The translations under genes were made by a program, and so were the position numbers. Positions 24,550-36,046 of a stretch of DNA of 64,000 nucleotides are shown here, in pieces. The stretch's first letter is position 1. Every line of letters begins with the position of its first letter. This DNA is from Chelonoidis abingdonii (Eukaryota; Chordata; Testudines; Testudinidae). The DNA is taken from positions 15,551,559 to 15,615,558 of the forward strand of contig NC_133770.1 in the NCBI RefSeq assembly GCF_003597395.2, read 5' to 3'. The notes under the pieces are model-generated. The model was not told the DNA's origin. It saw only the letters and a program-made list of their open reading frames with translations, and did no database searches.

Positions 24550-26840
24550 AGTACCATGTCAAACGCACCATTAAAAATCCTTTTAGCCTTTTATTAAAGA
24601 TACAGGAAAGAAGGGAAACAGAGCATTTGAAATGTGTAGTATTAAATAAGAGTTTTGCTTTAACAGCATCCCTTGTTCCCTTTTGCTTTAGCTAGGGAGA
24701 GTTTTTAGAAGGAAAAAAAACCACCTTGTTTGACAGTCTTTTAGATAGTATTAAAGATGAGAAAAAGTAAAGAATTCATAGAGATGCATTGCTGCTGTTA
24801 AAGTCTGATCCTGTTCCTTAGAAGACAAAACAAACACACACAAAGTGGAGAGAGAAAAGAACAGCAAAGATAGAAATGCAGCTTCTGTCTCGGGCACGGA
24901 GTTTCACTTGCAGCCTTACTACAGGAGAAATAGTGGCACAGCAGTCTCATCAGCCATCCCCAAAATTGGCAAACTTGTACCAGCACTGGGCTGCTTATGG
25001 TATTTCTTTTAGCTGCATCTTTCTGGTCACAGGCTTACAGCAGTGTTGCAAAATATCCAGTCTTGGCTGGCTAAACCAGATTCTTACTGGACAGAAGGAA
25101 AAAGGACAGGGATAGGAAAGAGTAGAAATAAGTTTGGGGAAGAAAAGGACACATGGAGAGGGGAAAGGGTAGGATAAACTGTCTCACATCCCAGGTGGTA
25201 TTCGGAATTTAGCTGGCACCGGTGGAAGTGGTGGTGTCATCTGGGTCCCTCTCTCTGGCCTTGTCAAGATATCTCTCAGGATTAGGACAGAGAAGATCTG
25301 ATGTCCCAGGAGATTGTGGGTGTGGCAGCCATGATGGTGAAGTCTTTCCAGTAGCCAATTTTGATCACAAGTCTCTCTCTTTAAGGCTCCCAAAAGGGGG
25401 TGATGGGTGGAAGAGTCCATCCCTTCATATTTTGTTCCTCACTTAATTGATTTCTGGTCCTCTAATCTTCTTGCTTACCAGTCATAATCTTAACATTGAA
25501 TTGTATCAGTAGGTCTTTGTTTGTACTAATTCAGCCTCTGTCTTGCTTTTGCAACTTTTCCCATCAACATTTGTTCTGGATAGTGTGACATTCCATGAAC
25601 TTTCACTCACTTCTCAAGTTGAGCTCATAATTAGGGTAAATTTGTAGACCCATTTATGCCAATGCCAGAGAGCCCGCACAAGCTTATGTGCCACATAAAC
25701 CCTGTTTTGAGAACTTGAGTGAGTCTTAAATGTTGCATGGATCTTGTGCACTGGTGTGACTTTACCTTTTAAGAATAAAAGCTGAAAGACATCTTCAGGG
25801 TGGAGAAAAGTAAAAGAAGGATTACAGTTACCAGAGGAGTACTGATCTTATCAAACACAATCATTTTTAATGTTGAAAGCATTTTATTGATTGTTTCCAT
25901 TCACTACTGTGACATAGGAACCAGTTATGTTGGTACTTTGGTATCTAATCAACCCTGTTTACATAACCAATCCATTTTTATCAGCACAGGCTGGTGTTGC
26001 CAGGGTTTAAGTAGGATTAAGGAGAGAAATGTTCATTCCATGCATAATGATACTACAGAAACACAGTGTGTTGGATAGATCTTTGAAGCCTCACACTTCA
26101 AAAATATGCCGAGAAGAGTGGAAATATACAGACTCTGTTGTGAAAAATGTGAGTCACAACAGCCATTATTGCATTAAAAAAAAACCCTGCATTTCAGTTC
26201 TTCATTCAGTCATTGATGATTTTCCTTTTTAAGTTGTGTGCTTTCAAACTATATTTAGAAACATCAGGGCTGACCCAGGCTATTTGTAGAAATGTTTGTA
26301 CTTTATAGATTAGAAGAAATTAGACATGATAAAGACCCATTAAATCATTTTGGCCATTTCCTGAATATGTCTGAGTTTGAAGAATAACAATGTTAAATAT
26401 ATACTTTGAAACATAGCAGGTTTGATAAGTGTAGTGTAAGAATGAAAAACATTTAAACCTTTTTCCAGCACGAAAATGATGGTAAATAGAAATCTCGATA
26501 AGAGATTATAAAAGGAGTAGAAGTAACTGCAGTAATTAAGATTGCATAACCATTTCCATTCTAACACTTTAATTTTAGTCACTTAGAACTTTCTGAAACT
26601 TCCATCTTTTAGATTGAAATATTCAAGGCTTGATCTATGAAGGTTTGAAGGTTTTTTTGTTGTTGTTTTTTAAAGAAAGTTTGACCAAAAATAGTTCAGC
26701 CATTTTTGAGCATAAAGAGAACATAGAATTCCCTTTCCCATTCCCTTACTCTCTAGAAATTGCAGATGTCAGTAAGATATGAAAATAGCCCTCATTAAGG
26801 AGAAGTGTCTTAGAGTGTTCTGGTGAAAATTCATTTTGAA
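24550..26840. other. Unassigned non-coding stretch
   Basis: No gene or firm repeat identified. Confidence 0.4.
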
Positions 26841-26844
26841 GTGA

Positions 26845-27320
26845 CTGTAACCCACACACCTCCTGTGTGTGGTGTTCTGTCCTATCTAGTGGTACTGAGA
26901 CCACTTGGAGAGAGAGATTAATGAGTTTGTTCTACAGCCTTAGCTAACAGTCAGTTGTCTTTTAGCTCATGCAGTAGCAGCTCATACACTAAGCTCCAGA
27001 GGCCTCAGCTTCAATCCTACCCACCAATCACTGGGATCTGTCGGTGTTACAAGTCAGGGCTTGTCCAGAATTTCAACTGGGAAGTCTCTGAAGCTCAGGA
27101 CATGCTTCCTCAGCTAGGGGAAGTGTGTAACCCTCACACCTCCTGCATGTGGTGTTCTGTCCCACCTAGTGGCACTGAGACCACTTAGAGAGAGAGAGAG
27201 ATTAATGAGTTTGCTCTACAGCCTTAGCTAACAAGCGAGCGGCTTTTAGCTCATGTGGCAGAGGCTCCATACACTAAGCTCGAGGTTCAGGTTCGATCCC
27301 CACTGCTGACAACCGATGAG
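26845..27320 (+). repeat. Tandem duplication of a SINE-bearing block (~280-bp period)
   Basis: Unit 1 starts near 26845 (CACACCTCCTGTGTGTGGTG) and unit 2 near 27125 (CACACCTCCTGCATGTGGTG). Each continues with GTTCTGTCC, GAGACCACTT, AGAGAGATTAATGAGTTTG, CTACAGCCTTAGCTAACA and a tRNA-like TTTAGCTCATG..AGAGG / TTCGATCC head. Unit 2 keeps a better B-box (GGTTCGATCCCC at 27290-27301). The tRNA-like part is a SINE rather than a working tRNA. Confidence 0.75.
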
Positions 27321-27399
27321 TCTGGCATTATCTGACCACTTATGACCGTTGAAGTTGAATGATATGCTTACACAGGAACTTCTCCTGACACATTCACAA

Positions 27400-28092
27400 G
27401 ACATATGTGAAGTGTACGAGACAAGGAGGTCACTACATAATCACAAATTAGCTGCTCAGCTGTCTCGCGACAATACATGTTGTGACAACGTTCTTCCTCT
27501 ACCTTGGTGGTTCCTGCGCTTATTGGCAGTTTTTCACCTCAGTGATCTTGTAACCCACAGTCTGGTAGACTCCTCCTGAGTCTGATCAGGAGTTGGAGAT
27601 TTGGGGGAACCGGCCCGTCCTCTACTCCAGGTCCAGCCAGGGTCCTGTGGATGCCAGCTGTCTATAGTTGCCCCTGTAACAGCTGCATGACAGCTACAAC
27701 TTCCTGGGCTACTTCCCATGGCCTCCTCCAAACACCTTCTTATCCTCACCACAGGACCTTCCCTGGTGTTGATAACCTTGCTCTCAGTCCTCCAAGCAGC
27801 TCTACTCTCAGCCTTGTTCTCTTGCTCCAGTCCCTCACACACTGCTCTCTCCTCTGGCTCCTCCCTGCCTGACTGGAGTGAGGCTCCTTTTTAACCCCAG
27901 GTGCTCGATTAGCTGCCTTTATTGGCTGAGTGTCTTATCAAGCTGTCTGTCTTCAATTGGTTCTAGCAGGTTCCTGATTACTCTAGTGCAGCCCCTGCTC
28001 TGGTCACTCACGGGAACAGAAACTACTCAGACAGTACCAGTATATTTTGCCCTCTCCAGACTCCTGTACCCTGGGCTCTGGTACAGTGTATA
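27400..28092 (-). mobile_element. Gypsy-like solo LTR, reverse orientation
   Basis: Long stretches of this segment are the reverse complement of 34572-35330. Examples are CACAGTCTGGTAGACTCCTC, GCATGACAGCTACAACTTCC, CTCCAAACACCTTCTTATCC and CCTGACTGGAGTGAGGCTCC. In the sense orientation it has a TTAAAAAGGAGC promoter-like motif. No gag/pol sequence flanks it. The family name is by recognition, and the far end differs from the other copy. Confidence 0.65.
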
Positions 28093-28224
28093 AGGGGCTG
28101 ATCGAGTTCGACAGGAAGCCTTGCCTCATCTTTGCATGTCTTGAAGTGTGCATGGGCTGGAGCAACAGGTTCCTCTACAGCTCTGTCGTCAACAGGGGTA
28201 GTTATTGTGGTAATAGGCCTCCTG

Positions 28225-29205
28225 TCCCAGATCTTGGACTTTAGCGTCCAAAAACCTGGGTGCTTCCTTGAACTCCCAAGCTCACTTACCAGCTTGGATA
28301 TTCTCGCTGCCACCAGGTCAGGAATTTATAGGGCCTGATCCCTTCCTCTCTCTGGTGTCCAACCCTTCCTTGGGTGACCCCCAGATCCATCCCTTGAGTT
28401 CAGATAGCAGGAGAGATAACCCCTTCCCCCTCTCCCAGGCTTCCTCCTGGTTCTGCTTGTACGTACCAAGAACTGTTTTTCTGCTTCCAAGAGATAAGCG
28501 TTCATTCCTCAGGACAATTAGATGCAAAATCAACAGGCTTGGCTTTGCCTTTTCCTTCTCTGCTCCTTCCCGTGGGAGACAGGTACTGGTACAGAAATCG
28601 TATCCCTTTACCTCACTAGGAAAGAACTCCACCAGTTTTCAAAAGACTTTATATAAAAAGAAGAAAATACAAAAATAATTTGATTAAGAAAACTCATACA
28701 GGCTCTTGCTTATAAGTAAAATATGAATAAACAGGTTGATTTAAAAGATTAGGCGATTAAACCAGTCCAACAAATCAACATAATGTAATACAACACAAAG
28801 TCTCATAGCCGAATTACTTTGCTTTCCTTTGTACTCACAGATGTTGAGAATTTGAGATAAAGGAGAGATAGAAGGAACTTGGCTCCCCAGCCGAGGAAGC
28901 AACACGGACACAGCATCACATCTGTACGTACAACACAAAGCTCTTCATAGCCGAATTACTTTGCTTTCCTTTGTACTCACAGACTTTTAGTAGAATATTT
29001 GAGATAAGAGGGAGTTAGAAGGAAACTTGTTTACCCATAGCCGAGAAAACAACAAAGACCCCGAGTATACACATTCCCGCCCCTGGCTTTAAACAATCCA
29101 GTTCTCTGATTGGTCCTCTGGTCAGGTGTTTGGTTCTCTTTGTTCCCCCTTTACAGGAAAAAGAAAATTAACCCTTACCTTACCTATCTACTTATGACAT
29201 ATATA
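28225..29205 (-). mobile_element. ERV/LTR-type solo LTR with internal duplication
   Basis: It shares the layout of the LTR at 48323-49270: TTAGCGTCCAAAA at one end, CCAGCTT..CGCTGCCACCA, and CTGATTGGTCCTCTGGTCAG near the other. It also contains an imperfect direct duplication: CAACACAAAG..CATAGCCGAATTACTTTGC begins at 28791 and again at 28931 (period 140 bp). It is more diverged than the other copy. Limits are approximate. Confidence 0.65.
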
Positions 29206-29981
29206 ATCATTTCTCTTTTCTTTTAAGAACAAGTTTGGTTCAATGTTAGAATTGGGCCACTGGGATCGATTCTCCAATGCATTGTACGAGGGGCTTGATT
29301 CTCCCTTCACACCAATCTTGTGCTAGTGTAACTTCAACAGAGTTGCTCCTATCTTCATCAAAGGAAGAATTAAGCTTCTTGTTTAGTAATTTTCATCTGT
29401 GTACATGATTAATCAAAATCAAAAGCTATTACCTGTGTACATGAGTTGGGAATGCTGATTTAGTAGAATTCTACATTCACTTCGCACATCTGTGCACGTG
29501 CAAGTCCAGAGAATCCAGCCCACTTAGACTAAATGCTGAATTTGCCCCTATTAGTTCCTGGGTCTACAAGCCCATGATTTTCAAATGTTTAATTGTGATT
29601 GCAGCTGGCATTTGCAGGTTTCTCCAATGAAAATGATGGAGAGGAAATGGATGGTCAGAATTTTCTGCCTGACTGTATTGTTTCATGGTTCTCTGCATTG
29701 CTTCTCAGAATCTTTTTATCTACTCTGGTGATAAACCAAGCCAAAGAAAAGAATATTCTATAGTGTACCTCTTGGTCGGTTGGTTCATTTGATTATTTTT
29801 TGTCTCAGTAACAGCACTGCATTCCCTCACCTGGTGGGTTCTGGGGTGCCTACTTCTGACACAGTTAGTTCAGGGGACGATTGTTCTTCTCTCTGTGCGT
29901 AGACGCTTGAGATCCATTTGGATACAGGTACACACAAACATGTTTACAGAATCACCCTATTCAGGCAAACTTCTGTCCTAA

Positions 29982-31983
29982 GGGTATGTCTACACTACAG
30001 GATTATTCCGATTTTCCATAAACTGGTTTTGTAAAACAGGTTGTATAAAGTCGAGTGCACGCGACCACACTAAGCACATTAATTCGGCAGTGTGTATCCA
30101 TGTACCAAGGCTAGTATCGATTTCCAGAGCGTTGCACTGTGGGTACCTATCCTGTAGCTATCCCATAGTTTCCGCAATCTCCCCCGCCCACTGGAATTCT
30201 GGGTTCAGATCCCAATGCAAAAACAGTGTCGCAGGTGATTCTGGGTAAATGTCATCACTCAATCCTTCCTCTGTGAAAACAACGGCAGACAATCATTTCG
30301 CGCCCCTTTTTCCTGGATTGCCCTGGCAGGCGCCATAGCATGGCAACCATGGAGCCCGTTTTGCCTTTTGTCACTGTCACCGTATGTGTACTGGATGCTG
30401 CTGACAGATGCAGTACTTCAGTGCTATACAGCAGCATTCATTTGCCTTTGCAAGGTAGCAGAGACGGTTACCAGCCCTATTGCACCGTCTGCCATGCCAT
30501 TGTAAATTGGCGATGAGATGACGATTATCAGTCGTTCTGTACCATCTGCTGCTGTCATGGGTGCTCTTGGCTGGCCTTGCTGAGGTCGGCCGGGGGCGCA
30601 TGGACAAAAATGGGAATGACTCCCTGGGTCATTCCCTTCTTTATGTTTTGTCTAAAAATAGAGTCAGTCCTGCCTAGAATATGGGGCAAGTGTACTAGAG
30701 AACCAGAGAGCACAGCTGCTCTGTGTCAGCGCCCCAGAGATCCTCACAAAATGATGAGCTGCATGCATCTAGGGGTGCCCCTGCACAGCCCACCTGTGCT
30801 TCCTCCTCCCCAACCCTCTGGGCTACCGTGGCAGTGTCCCCCCCATTGTGTGATGAAGTAATAAAGAGTGCAGAATAAGAAACACTACTTTAGTGAGATA
30901 AAATGAGGGGGAGGCACCCCTCCGCTGCCTAAAGGGGCGGGGAGAGGAGCCCACTCCACTGTATGAATCCAGCCGTACAGAATCTTTTTTAGACATGAAA
31001 GGTGGGTCTGATAGAGCCAGCCTCAGCTGCTATGATGAAGCGGTTACCAGCCTTCTTACCTCTGCCGGGGATACCGGGGTCATTCCATTTTACGAGTCCC
31101 GGCGACCCACCAAGGCAGCCAGGAGGCACTCACGGCTGATGATGAAATGATAGCATCATTTGCACCTGCCACGGGAAGGGGATCATGGTATCAGCACTGC
31201 AGCTCCTGCGACTACAGCAGCATGCAGTAGACACAGGGTACATGAAAAAAGCGAGAACGTTTTTTCCCCTTTCTTGGGGGGCGGGAAGGTGTACAATTGA
31301 CGACATACACCTGAACACCGGAAAATTTTTTGACCTTCAGGCATTGGGAGCTCACCAAGATTCAAATGCTTCGAGACGCGGGACAGTGAGGAAGGGGAGT
31401 CCCAGTACTCCCTCCTCCCTCAAAGCGTCCATTTGATTCTTTGGCTTCCGTTCCGCTTGTACACAGCAGTGTGTTGGCTCTGTCACAAGCGGAGATTTTT
31501 CAATGCTTCCTCATTTCGTCTTCTGTAATGGGCTCTGATAGAAGATTGTCTCTCCATAAGCAATCAGCTCTAAGTATCTCCTGTTGGTCCATACTGGAGC
31601 TCTTTTGGATTGAGCTCCATCGCCACCCAATGCTGATCAGAGCTCCACGCTGGACAAACAGGAAATGAAATTCAAAAGTTTGCGGGGCTTTTCCTGTCTA
31701 CCTGGCCACTGCATCTGAGTTCAGATTGCTTTCCAGAGCAGTCACAGTGGTGCACTGTGGGATACCGGCCAGAGGCCAATACCATCGATTTGCGACCACA
31801 CTAACCCTAATCCGACATGGCAATGCTGATTTCAGCACTACTTCTCTCGTCGGGAAGGAGTACAGAAATTGGTTTAAAGAGCCCTTTATATGGATATAAA
31901 GAGCCTTGTTGTGTGGACGGGTGCAGGGTTAAATCGGTTTAATGCTGCTAAATTTGGTTTAAACGCATAGTGTAGGCCAGGCC
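29982..31983. mobile_element. PIF/Harbinger-like DNA transposon, 2.0 kb, non-functional
   Basis: The ends are GGGTATGTCTACACTAC and the complement of GGCCTGGCCTACACTATG, flanked by TAA on both sides (29979-29981 and 31984-31986). A 3-bp TNA duplication and these ends suggest PIF/Harbinger. The interior has coding-like remnants around 30340-30660 (PYCTVCHAIVNWR, GMTPWVIPF), interrupted by stops. Terminal arms match the 382-bp copy at 41338-41719. No transposase frame survives. Confidence 0.7.
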
Positions 31984-31989
31984 TAAGAA

Positions 31990-34030
31990 ACCACCCCCAA
32001 ATATTCCCCAAATGTACTGGCTACAGTGCTCCACCTGTATTAGAAGACCACCACTGTTAACCACCCAATTTTTGTCATTCACTTAAGCATCACTTAAGAC
32101 ATGTTTCACATAATAAGGACAACAAGATGATTAGCTGGCCCTTGTCTGCTGGTGTTATTTATGGGAATGAAAATGCCATTTGTAGTTGTGGTGTTGAGTC
32201 AGAGAACAATGAGAGTGTAAGAAAACTCATTTCTGGTTTGTTGAAAGGCGTTTGTAATTTCCTATTTTTTCATGACAATGGGGACATAAGGAGGGGAACA
32301 AGTTGGGGAATTTAAGGAAAGATATAACTGACGAAGAGTATGCAGATTATCTGAACCCAAGACCATATACTAATTCAGCTGAACCCTAACTGTTCAGATT
32401 GGTAGCAATGTGAAGTATGTTGTACAGGATAATGCAAGTCATTCCCCTGTGATATGTCATGATCAATGACGATCTAATGAATTCATCTTAAAACAAAGTC
32501 AGAACAGGGAAAACAATAGCTATTAGAAAGACTCCTTTCCTCAAATAAATGGAGTCAATAAATATGTTTTTTGTCATACAGGGTCCAGTTAAAGGTTTGT
32601 TTGCTAAAAAAAATGCTGTCATCACAGAGCTTAATAGAAGCAAACTATCAGGATGTATCCAGTACAAATAGACAAATAATATTTGAAAACAGAGAAAAAT
32701 AGTAGTAGCTGAACAAAACACATGTCCTGCATAAGCAGGCCAAAGCAACAGTGTACCACACTTCAAGACCTGAGTGATTTTGTTTGTCACTGAGTTAGAT
32801 TTTAATTTAGTACCATAAGTATGGTCTTGCTGCTGTGGGATAAAAAGCCTCTTCATTTCTCATGTAATATGTGTTTTATTGATACATATTAGAGAATGAA
32901 GATTACTCTTGCTGGCAAAAAATTTCTCAGCCCACCCTTGGGTAGGGGACCAGCTCAAGGCCTCTGTGCCATTTAGGTCCCACTGAAGTCTTCAAAATAG
33001 GGCTTCAATGGGACTTAAACAGTGCATAGATATTGTGCAGGTTCTTGACATGGGGATGAATTCACATCAGTTTTCTTAATAATAATAATAATTAATAATT
33101 AATGTATTTTTACATTAATTTTGACAGCTATCACTGTGTATTTTAGGGAAGATCTGTAAGTCCATCATTCCTCTGGTTTGATTTTGCATTTGCACTTTAT
33201 TCCTGTAAGTTAATATAGATGCAAGAATTCCCAGTTCCAGTCACTTATTTTCCATTCTGGCAGGAGTTGGGAATGTTGAGAGGAAGCATACTCAGGGCAA
33301 GATGTTTAATCTTGGGTGCCAAAAGTTAGACTTTTAAATCAATCTGTATTTAGATAACTAAATAGTAGTGGGCTGATTTTGAGAGGTGCTGAATTGAAAG
33401 TGTTGATTGCTCAGCGTGTGTGAAAATCAGATCACTTTTATTAAGGTGTCCAAATATGGATTTAGGTGACTTACTTTGTGCTTATCTGAACATTTGTTCC
33501 TCCACTTTTCTAGGGAGGTGGGATGTAAAGCAGGAGAAAACTTATAGCTGTTCAGGGCACTGATATGAATGTGGAAGATGCCCCTTCCTGACCCTATAAG
33601 AAAATAAATGATGTAAGAAAATATTATGGAAGCTTAAGGTGGAGATTTTCAAATGCCCTTAAGTGACTCAAGATTCTCAATCTCAATGACTTTCAATAAA
33701 AGCAGCAGAGAATCCTGTGGCACCTTATAGACTAATAGACGTTTTGGAGCGTGACTTTCAATGAGACTTAAATGCCTAAGTACGTAAAGCACTTTTGAAA
33801 ATGGGATTTAGGTGCTTTTCAAAATTCTACCTTCAATCTATAAAATCTCTTCAGATTTGATCACTCAGACAACTCTTCATTTGAATTACTTTTCCAATTA
33901 GTTTTATTTTTCTGGTGTTTTATTGGCCACATACAGTTGGGCAAAAAGTTACATGATTATTGCTAACTCATGCATTGTTCTGTTTGCTGGCTTGCCAGTT
34001 CTGTAGTCACTTACCTTGATCCTTTTTGTT
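31990..34030. other. Non-coding upstream region of the sodium channel coding start
   Basis: No exon, promoter or CpG island is recognised. It holds AT-rich microsatellite-like TAA runs (33078-33110), foldback pieces at 32965-33015 and 33630-33830, and the repeat fragment at 33704-33753. It may be intron 1 if the noncoding first exon lies upstream. Confidence 0.45.
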
Positions 34031-34034
34031 TTAG

Positions 34035-34353
34035 TTGTTTCCCCTACTTGGAGAAATGACCAGTACAGAAGAAGCAGGATGAAAAGATGGCCGACTTCTT
34101 GTTAACATCGGGTTCTAATAGCTTCCACCAGTTCACGCCTGAATCCTTGGCTGCTATTGAGAAGCGAATTGCAGAGAAACTTGCAAGGAATGCTAAGCAG
34201 GAGCACAGAGAGCAGCCAGATGATGAAGAAAAGCCTCAGCCTCAGTTTGACTTACAAGCTTGCAAAAAGTTACCGGGTATCTATGGGACTCTTCCTCCAG
34301 AGCTCATTGGGGAACCACTGGAGGATCTTGATCCTTACTACAATGACCACAAG
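34035..34353 (+). CDS. SCN5A: Sodium channel alpha subunit, first coding exon (5'UTR plus codons 1-89)
   Basis: This exon carries the start of a voltage-gated sodium channel, the pore-forming membrane protein that drives the action potential upstroke. The ATG is at 34087 in a strong context (A at -3, G at +4). It opens 89 codons beginning MADFLL and including [16 protein letters not shown], a KLPGIYG block and [14 protein letters not shown]. These are hallmarks of the cytoplasmic N-terminus of Nav channels. The frame ends at CAC AAG followed by a GTTAGA donor, phase 0; human SCN5A has 91 codons here. The acceptor is probably TTTTAG at 34031-34034, leaving about 52 nt of 5'UTR. MADFLL resembles MANFLL of Nav1.5, whereas the [12 protein letters not shown] stretch is closer to SCN10A. 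The gene family is certain; the paralog is probably SCN5A. The 5' boundary is inferred, and no upstream noncoding exon was identified. Confidence 0.9.
34056..34105 (+). promoter_or_regulatory. Two short overlapping uORFs before the channel start codon
   Basis: In the inferred 5'UTR an ATG at 34056 opens an 8-codon frame ending with TGA at 34080-34082. A second ATG at 34079 overlaps that stop as ATGA and opens another 8-codon frame ending with TAA at 34103-34105, past the main ATG at 34087 and out of frame with it. Both have a purine at -3. Such uORFs could reduce initiation at the main start codon, but this is inference from position only. Confidence 0.5.
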
Positions 34354-34571
34354 GTTAGAGCCTTCCGAAGTGTGTGTTGTTTCATGTTTGCTTTCTAAGA
34401 TGGGAGATATTTTATGCTGGGACTCTGGTTTTGTCTTTCCTCATTTAGTAAAAATGGTTTCTTCTGCTTTAAGGATTAGAGAGCTAATGTGGGCAGAACT
34501 TCCTCCAAAGAACTAAAGAAAGGGACATAGTGGAATAAGAGCTTAGCTCAAGTAACATTCAGTATGAATAT

Positions 34572-35330
34572 TGTGATGGGGCAAGGCCAGATGGCTACAG
34601 TAAAGTACTGAGAAACAGATATGTTAGCCCCAGGCTAAACAAATCCCTAGTACCCTGGTAACCAAATGGCAGTTGCTTCAGGTTAATCAAGGCACCTGGC
34701 GCCAATTAAGATCTTTCTAGAAGGCAGTAGAGATAGCTACTTTAATTAGAACACCTGCAGCCAATCAAGGCAGGCTAATCAGGGCACCTGGGTTTAAAAA
34801 GGAGCTCACTCCAGTCAGGCAGGGAGGAGCCAGAGGAGAAGGAGCATGTGTGAGGAGCTGGGAGCAAGAAGGCAAGGAGCTGAGAGTGAGAGAGTGTACT
34901 GCTGGAGGATTGAGGAGGACAAGCGTTATCAGACACCAGGAGGAAGGTCCTGTGGTGAGGATAAAGAAGGTGTTTGGAGGAGGCCATGGGGAAGTAGCCC
35001 AGGGAGTTGTAGCTGTCATGCAGCTGTTACAGGAGGCACTATAGACAGCTGCGATCCACAGGACCCTGGGCTGGAACCTGGAGTAGAGGACGGGCCCAGG
35101 TTCCCCCCAAATCTCCCAACTCCTGATCAGACTCAGGAGGAGCTGACCCAGACTGTGGGTTCCACAAGAGGGGAAGATCACTGAGGTGAAAAAATCTGCC
35201 AATAAGCGCAGGACCCACCAAGGTAGAGGAAGAACTTTGTCACAACATGTATTGTTACGTGAGAGCAGAACATTAGATGAGTTAAATGAAATTGTGAGTT
35301 CTGTCTACTGTAACCTCCTTTCTTTGCCTG
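34572..35330 (+). mobile_element. Gypsy-like solo LTR in intron of the channel gene
   Basis: It begins TGTGATGGGGCAAGGCCAG and includes TTTAAAAAGGAGCTCACTCC (TATA-like), GTCAGGCAGGGAGGAGCC and CATGCAGCTGTTACAGGAGG, running to about CACAACATGTATTGTTACG and beyond. It is homologous and inverted relative to 27400-28092. Frames of up to 145 codons inside are products of the LTR, not host genes. The 3' limit is uncertain. Confidence 0.65.
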
Positions 35331-35374
35331 AAATTCATGCCAGGACGAAGGCCCTGTGTATTATTAAGCCTAAC

Positions 35375-35497
35375 TAGGGTGACCAGATAGCAACTGTGAA
35401 AAAACGGGACGGGAGTGGGGGGTAATAGATGTCTATATAAGAAAAAGTTCCAAAAAATGGGTCTGTTCCTTTAAAAACGGGACAGCTGGTCACCCTA
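35375..35497. mobile_element. hAT-type MITE, 123 bp, with 8-bp target duplication
   Basis: Terminal inverted repeats are TAGGGTGACCAG and CTGGTCACCCTA (perfect). AGCCTAAC directly flanks it on both sides (35367-35374 and 35498-35505), an exact 8-bp target-site duplication as made by hAT transposases. Confidence 0.92.
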
Positions 35498-35712
35498 AGC
35501 CTAACCTTAGCCCTTCTTGTTAAGGGTTTATGTGGTTCCTCAGGCCTTTTGCTGGCCTTTTGCACAGGAGGTAATATCACCTACATAGCATAAGAGGTAT
35601 ATATACAAATCATTCCTGAAAAGTTAAATTAATTTTTCTGCAGAGAGACAGCAAAAGCCGAGGCACCATTTCAGTCCCATTTAAGATGCCAGAATAGGGG
35701 TTATGGTGTGAT

Positions 35713-36046
35713 CAGGGGTGGCTCTAGACATTTTGCTGCCCCAAGCACGGCGTCATACCGTGGGGGGCGCTCTGCCAGTCGCCAGTCCCGTGGCTCCAGT
35801 GGACCTCCCTCAGGCATGTCTGCGGAGGGTCCGCTGGTCTCATGGCTTTGGTGGAGCTGCGGGACCAGCAGACCCTCCTGAGGCATGCCTGCAGGAGGTC
35901 CACCGAAACCACGGTACCAGCAGACCCTCCACAGGTATGCCGCCGAAGGCACCCTGCCTCCCGCCCTCCCGGCGACCGGCAGAGCGCCTCCCGCAGCATG
36001 CCGCCCCAAGCATGCGCTTGCCGTGCTGGAGCCTGGAGCCGCCCCG
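35713..36046. mobile_element. hAT-type MITE, 334 bp, GC-rich, with 8-bp target duplication
   Basis: The ends are CAGGGGTGGCTCTAG and CTGGAGCCGCCCCG, imperfect inverted repeats. GGTGTGAT flanks it exactly at 35705-35712 and 36047-36054. The interior is CpG-rich and holds degenerate tandem units starting AGGCATG/AGGTATG (35813, 35882, about 35934) that share ACCAGCAGACCCTCC. Reverse-strand open frames of up to 175 codons here are composition artefacts. Confidence 0.9.

Noticed and set aside
27243..27304. Possible tRNA gene (TAGCTCATG ... GGTTCGATCCCC)
   Set aside because: Acceptor and anticodon stems do not form properly and the unit is part of a duplicated SINE block.
28268..28678. 136-codon plus-strand open frame
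   Set aside because: Antisense reading of an LTR; Ser/Pro/Leu-rich with no recognisable domain.
34765..35202. 145-codon minus-strand open frame
   Set aside because: Entirely inside the Gypsy-like LTR, antisense to it, and paralleled in the inverted copy at 27.4-28.1 kb.
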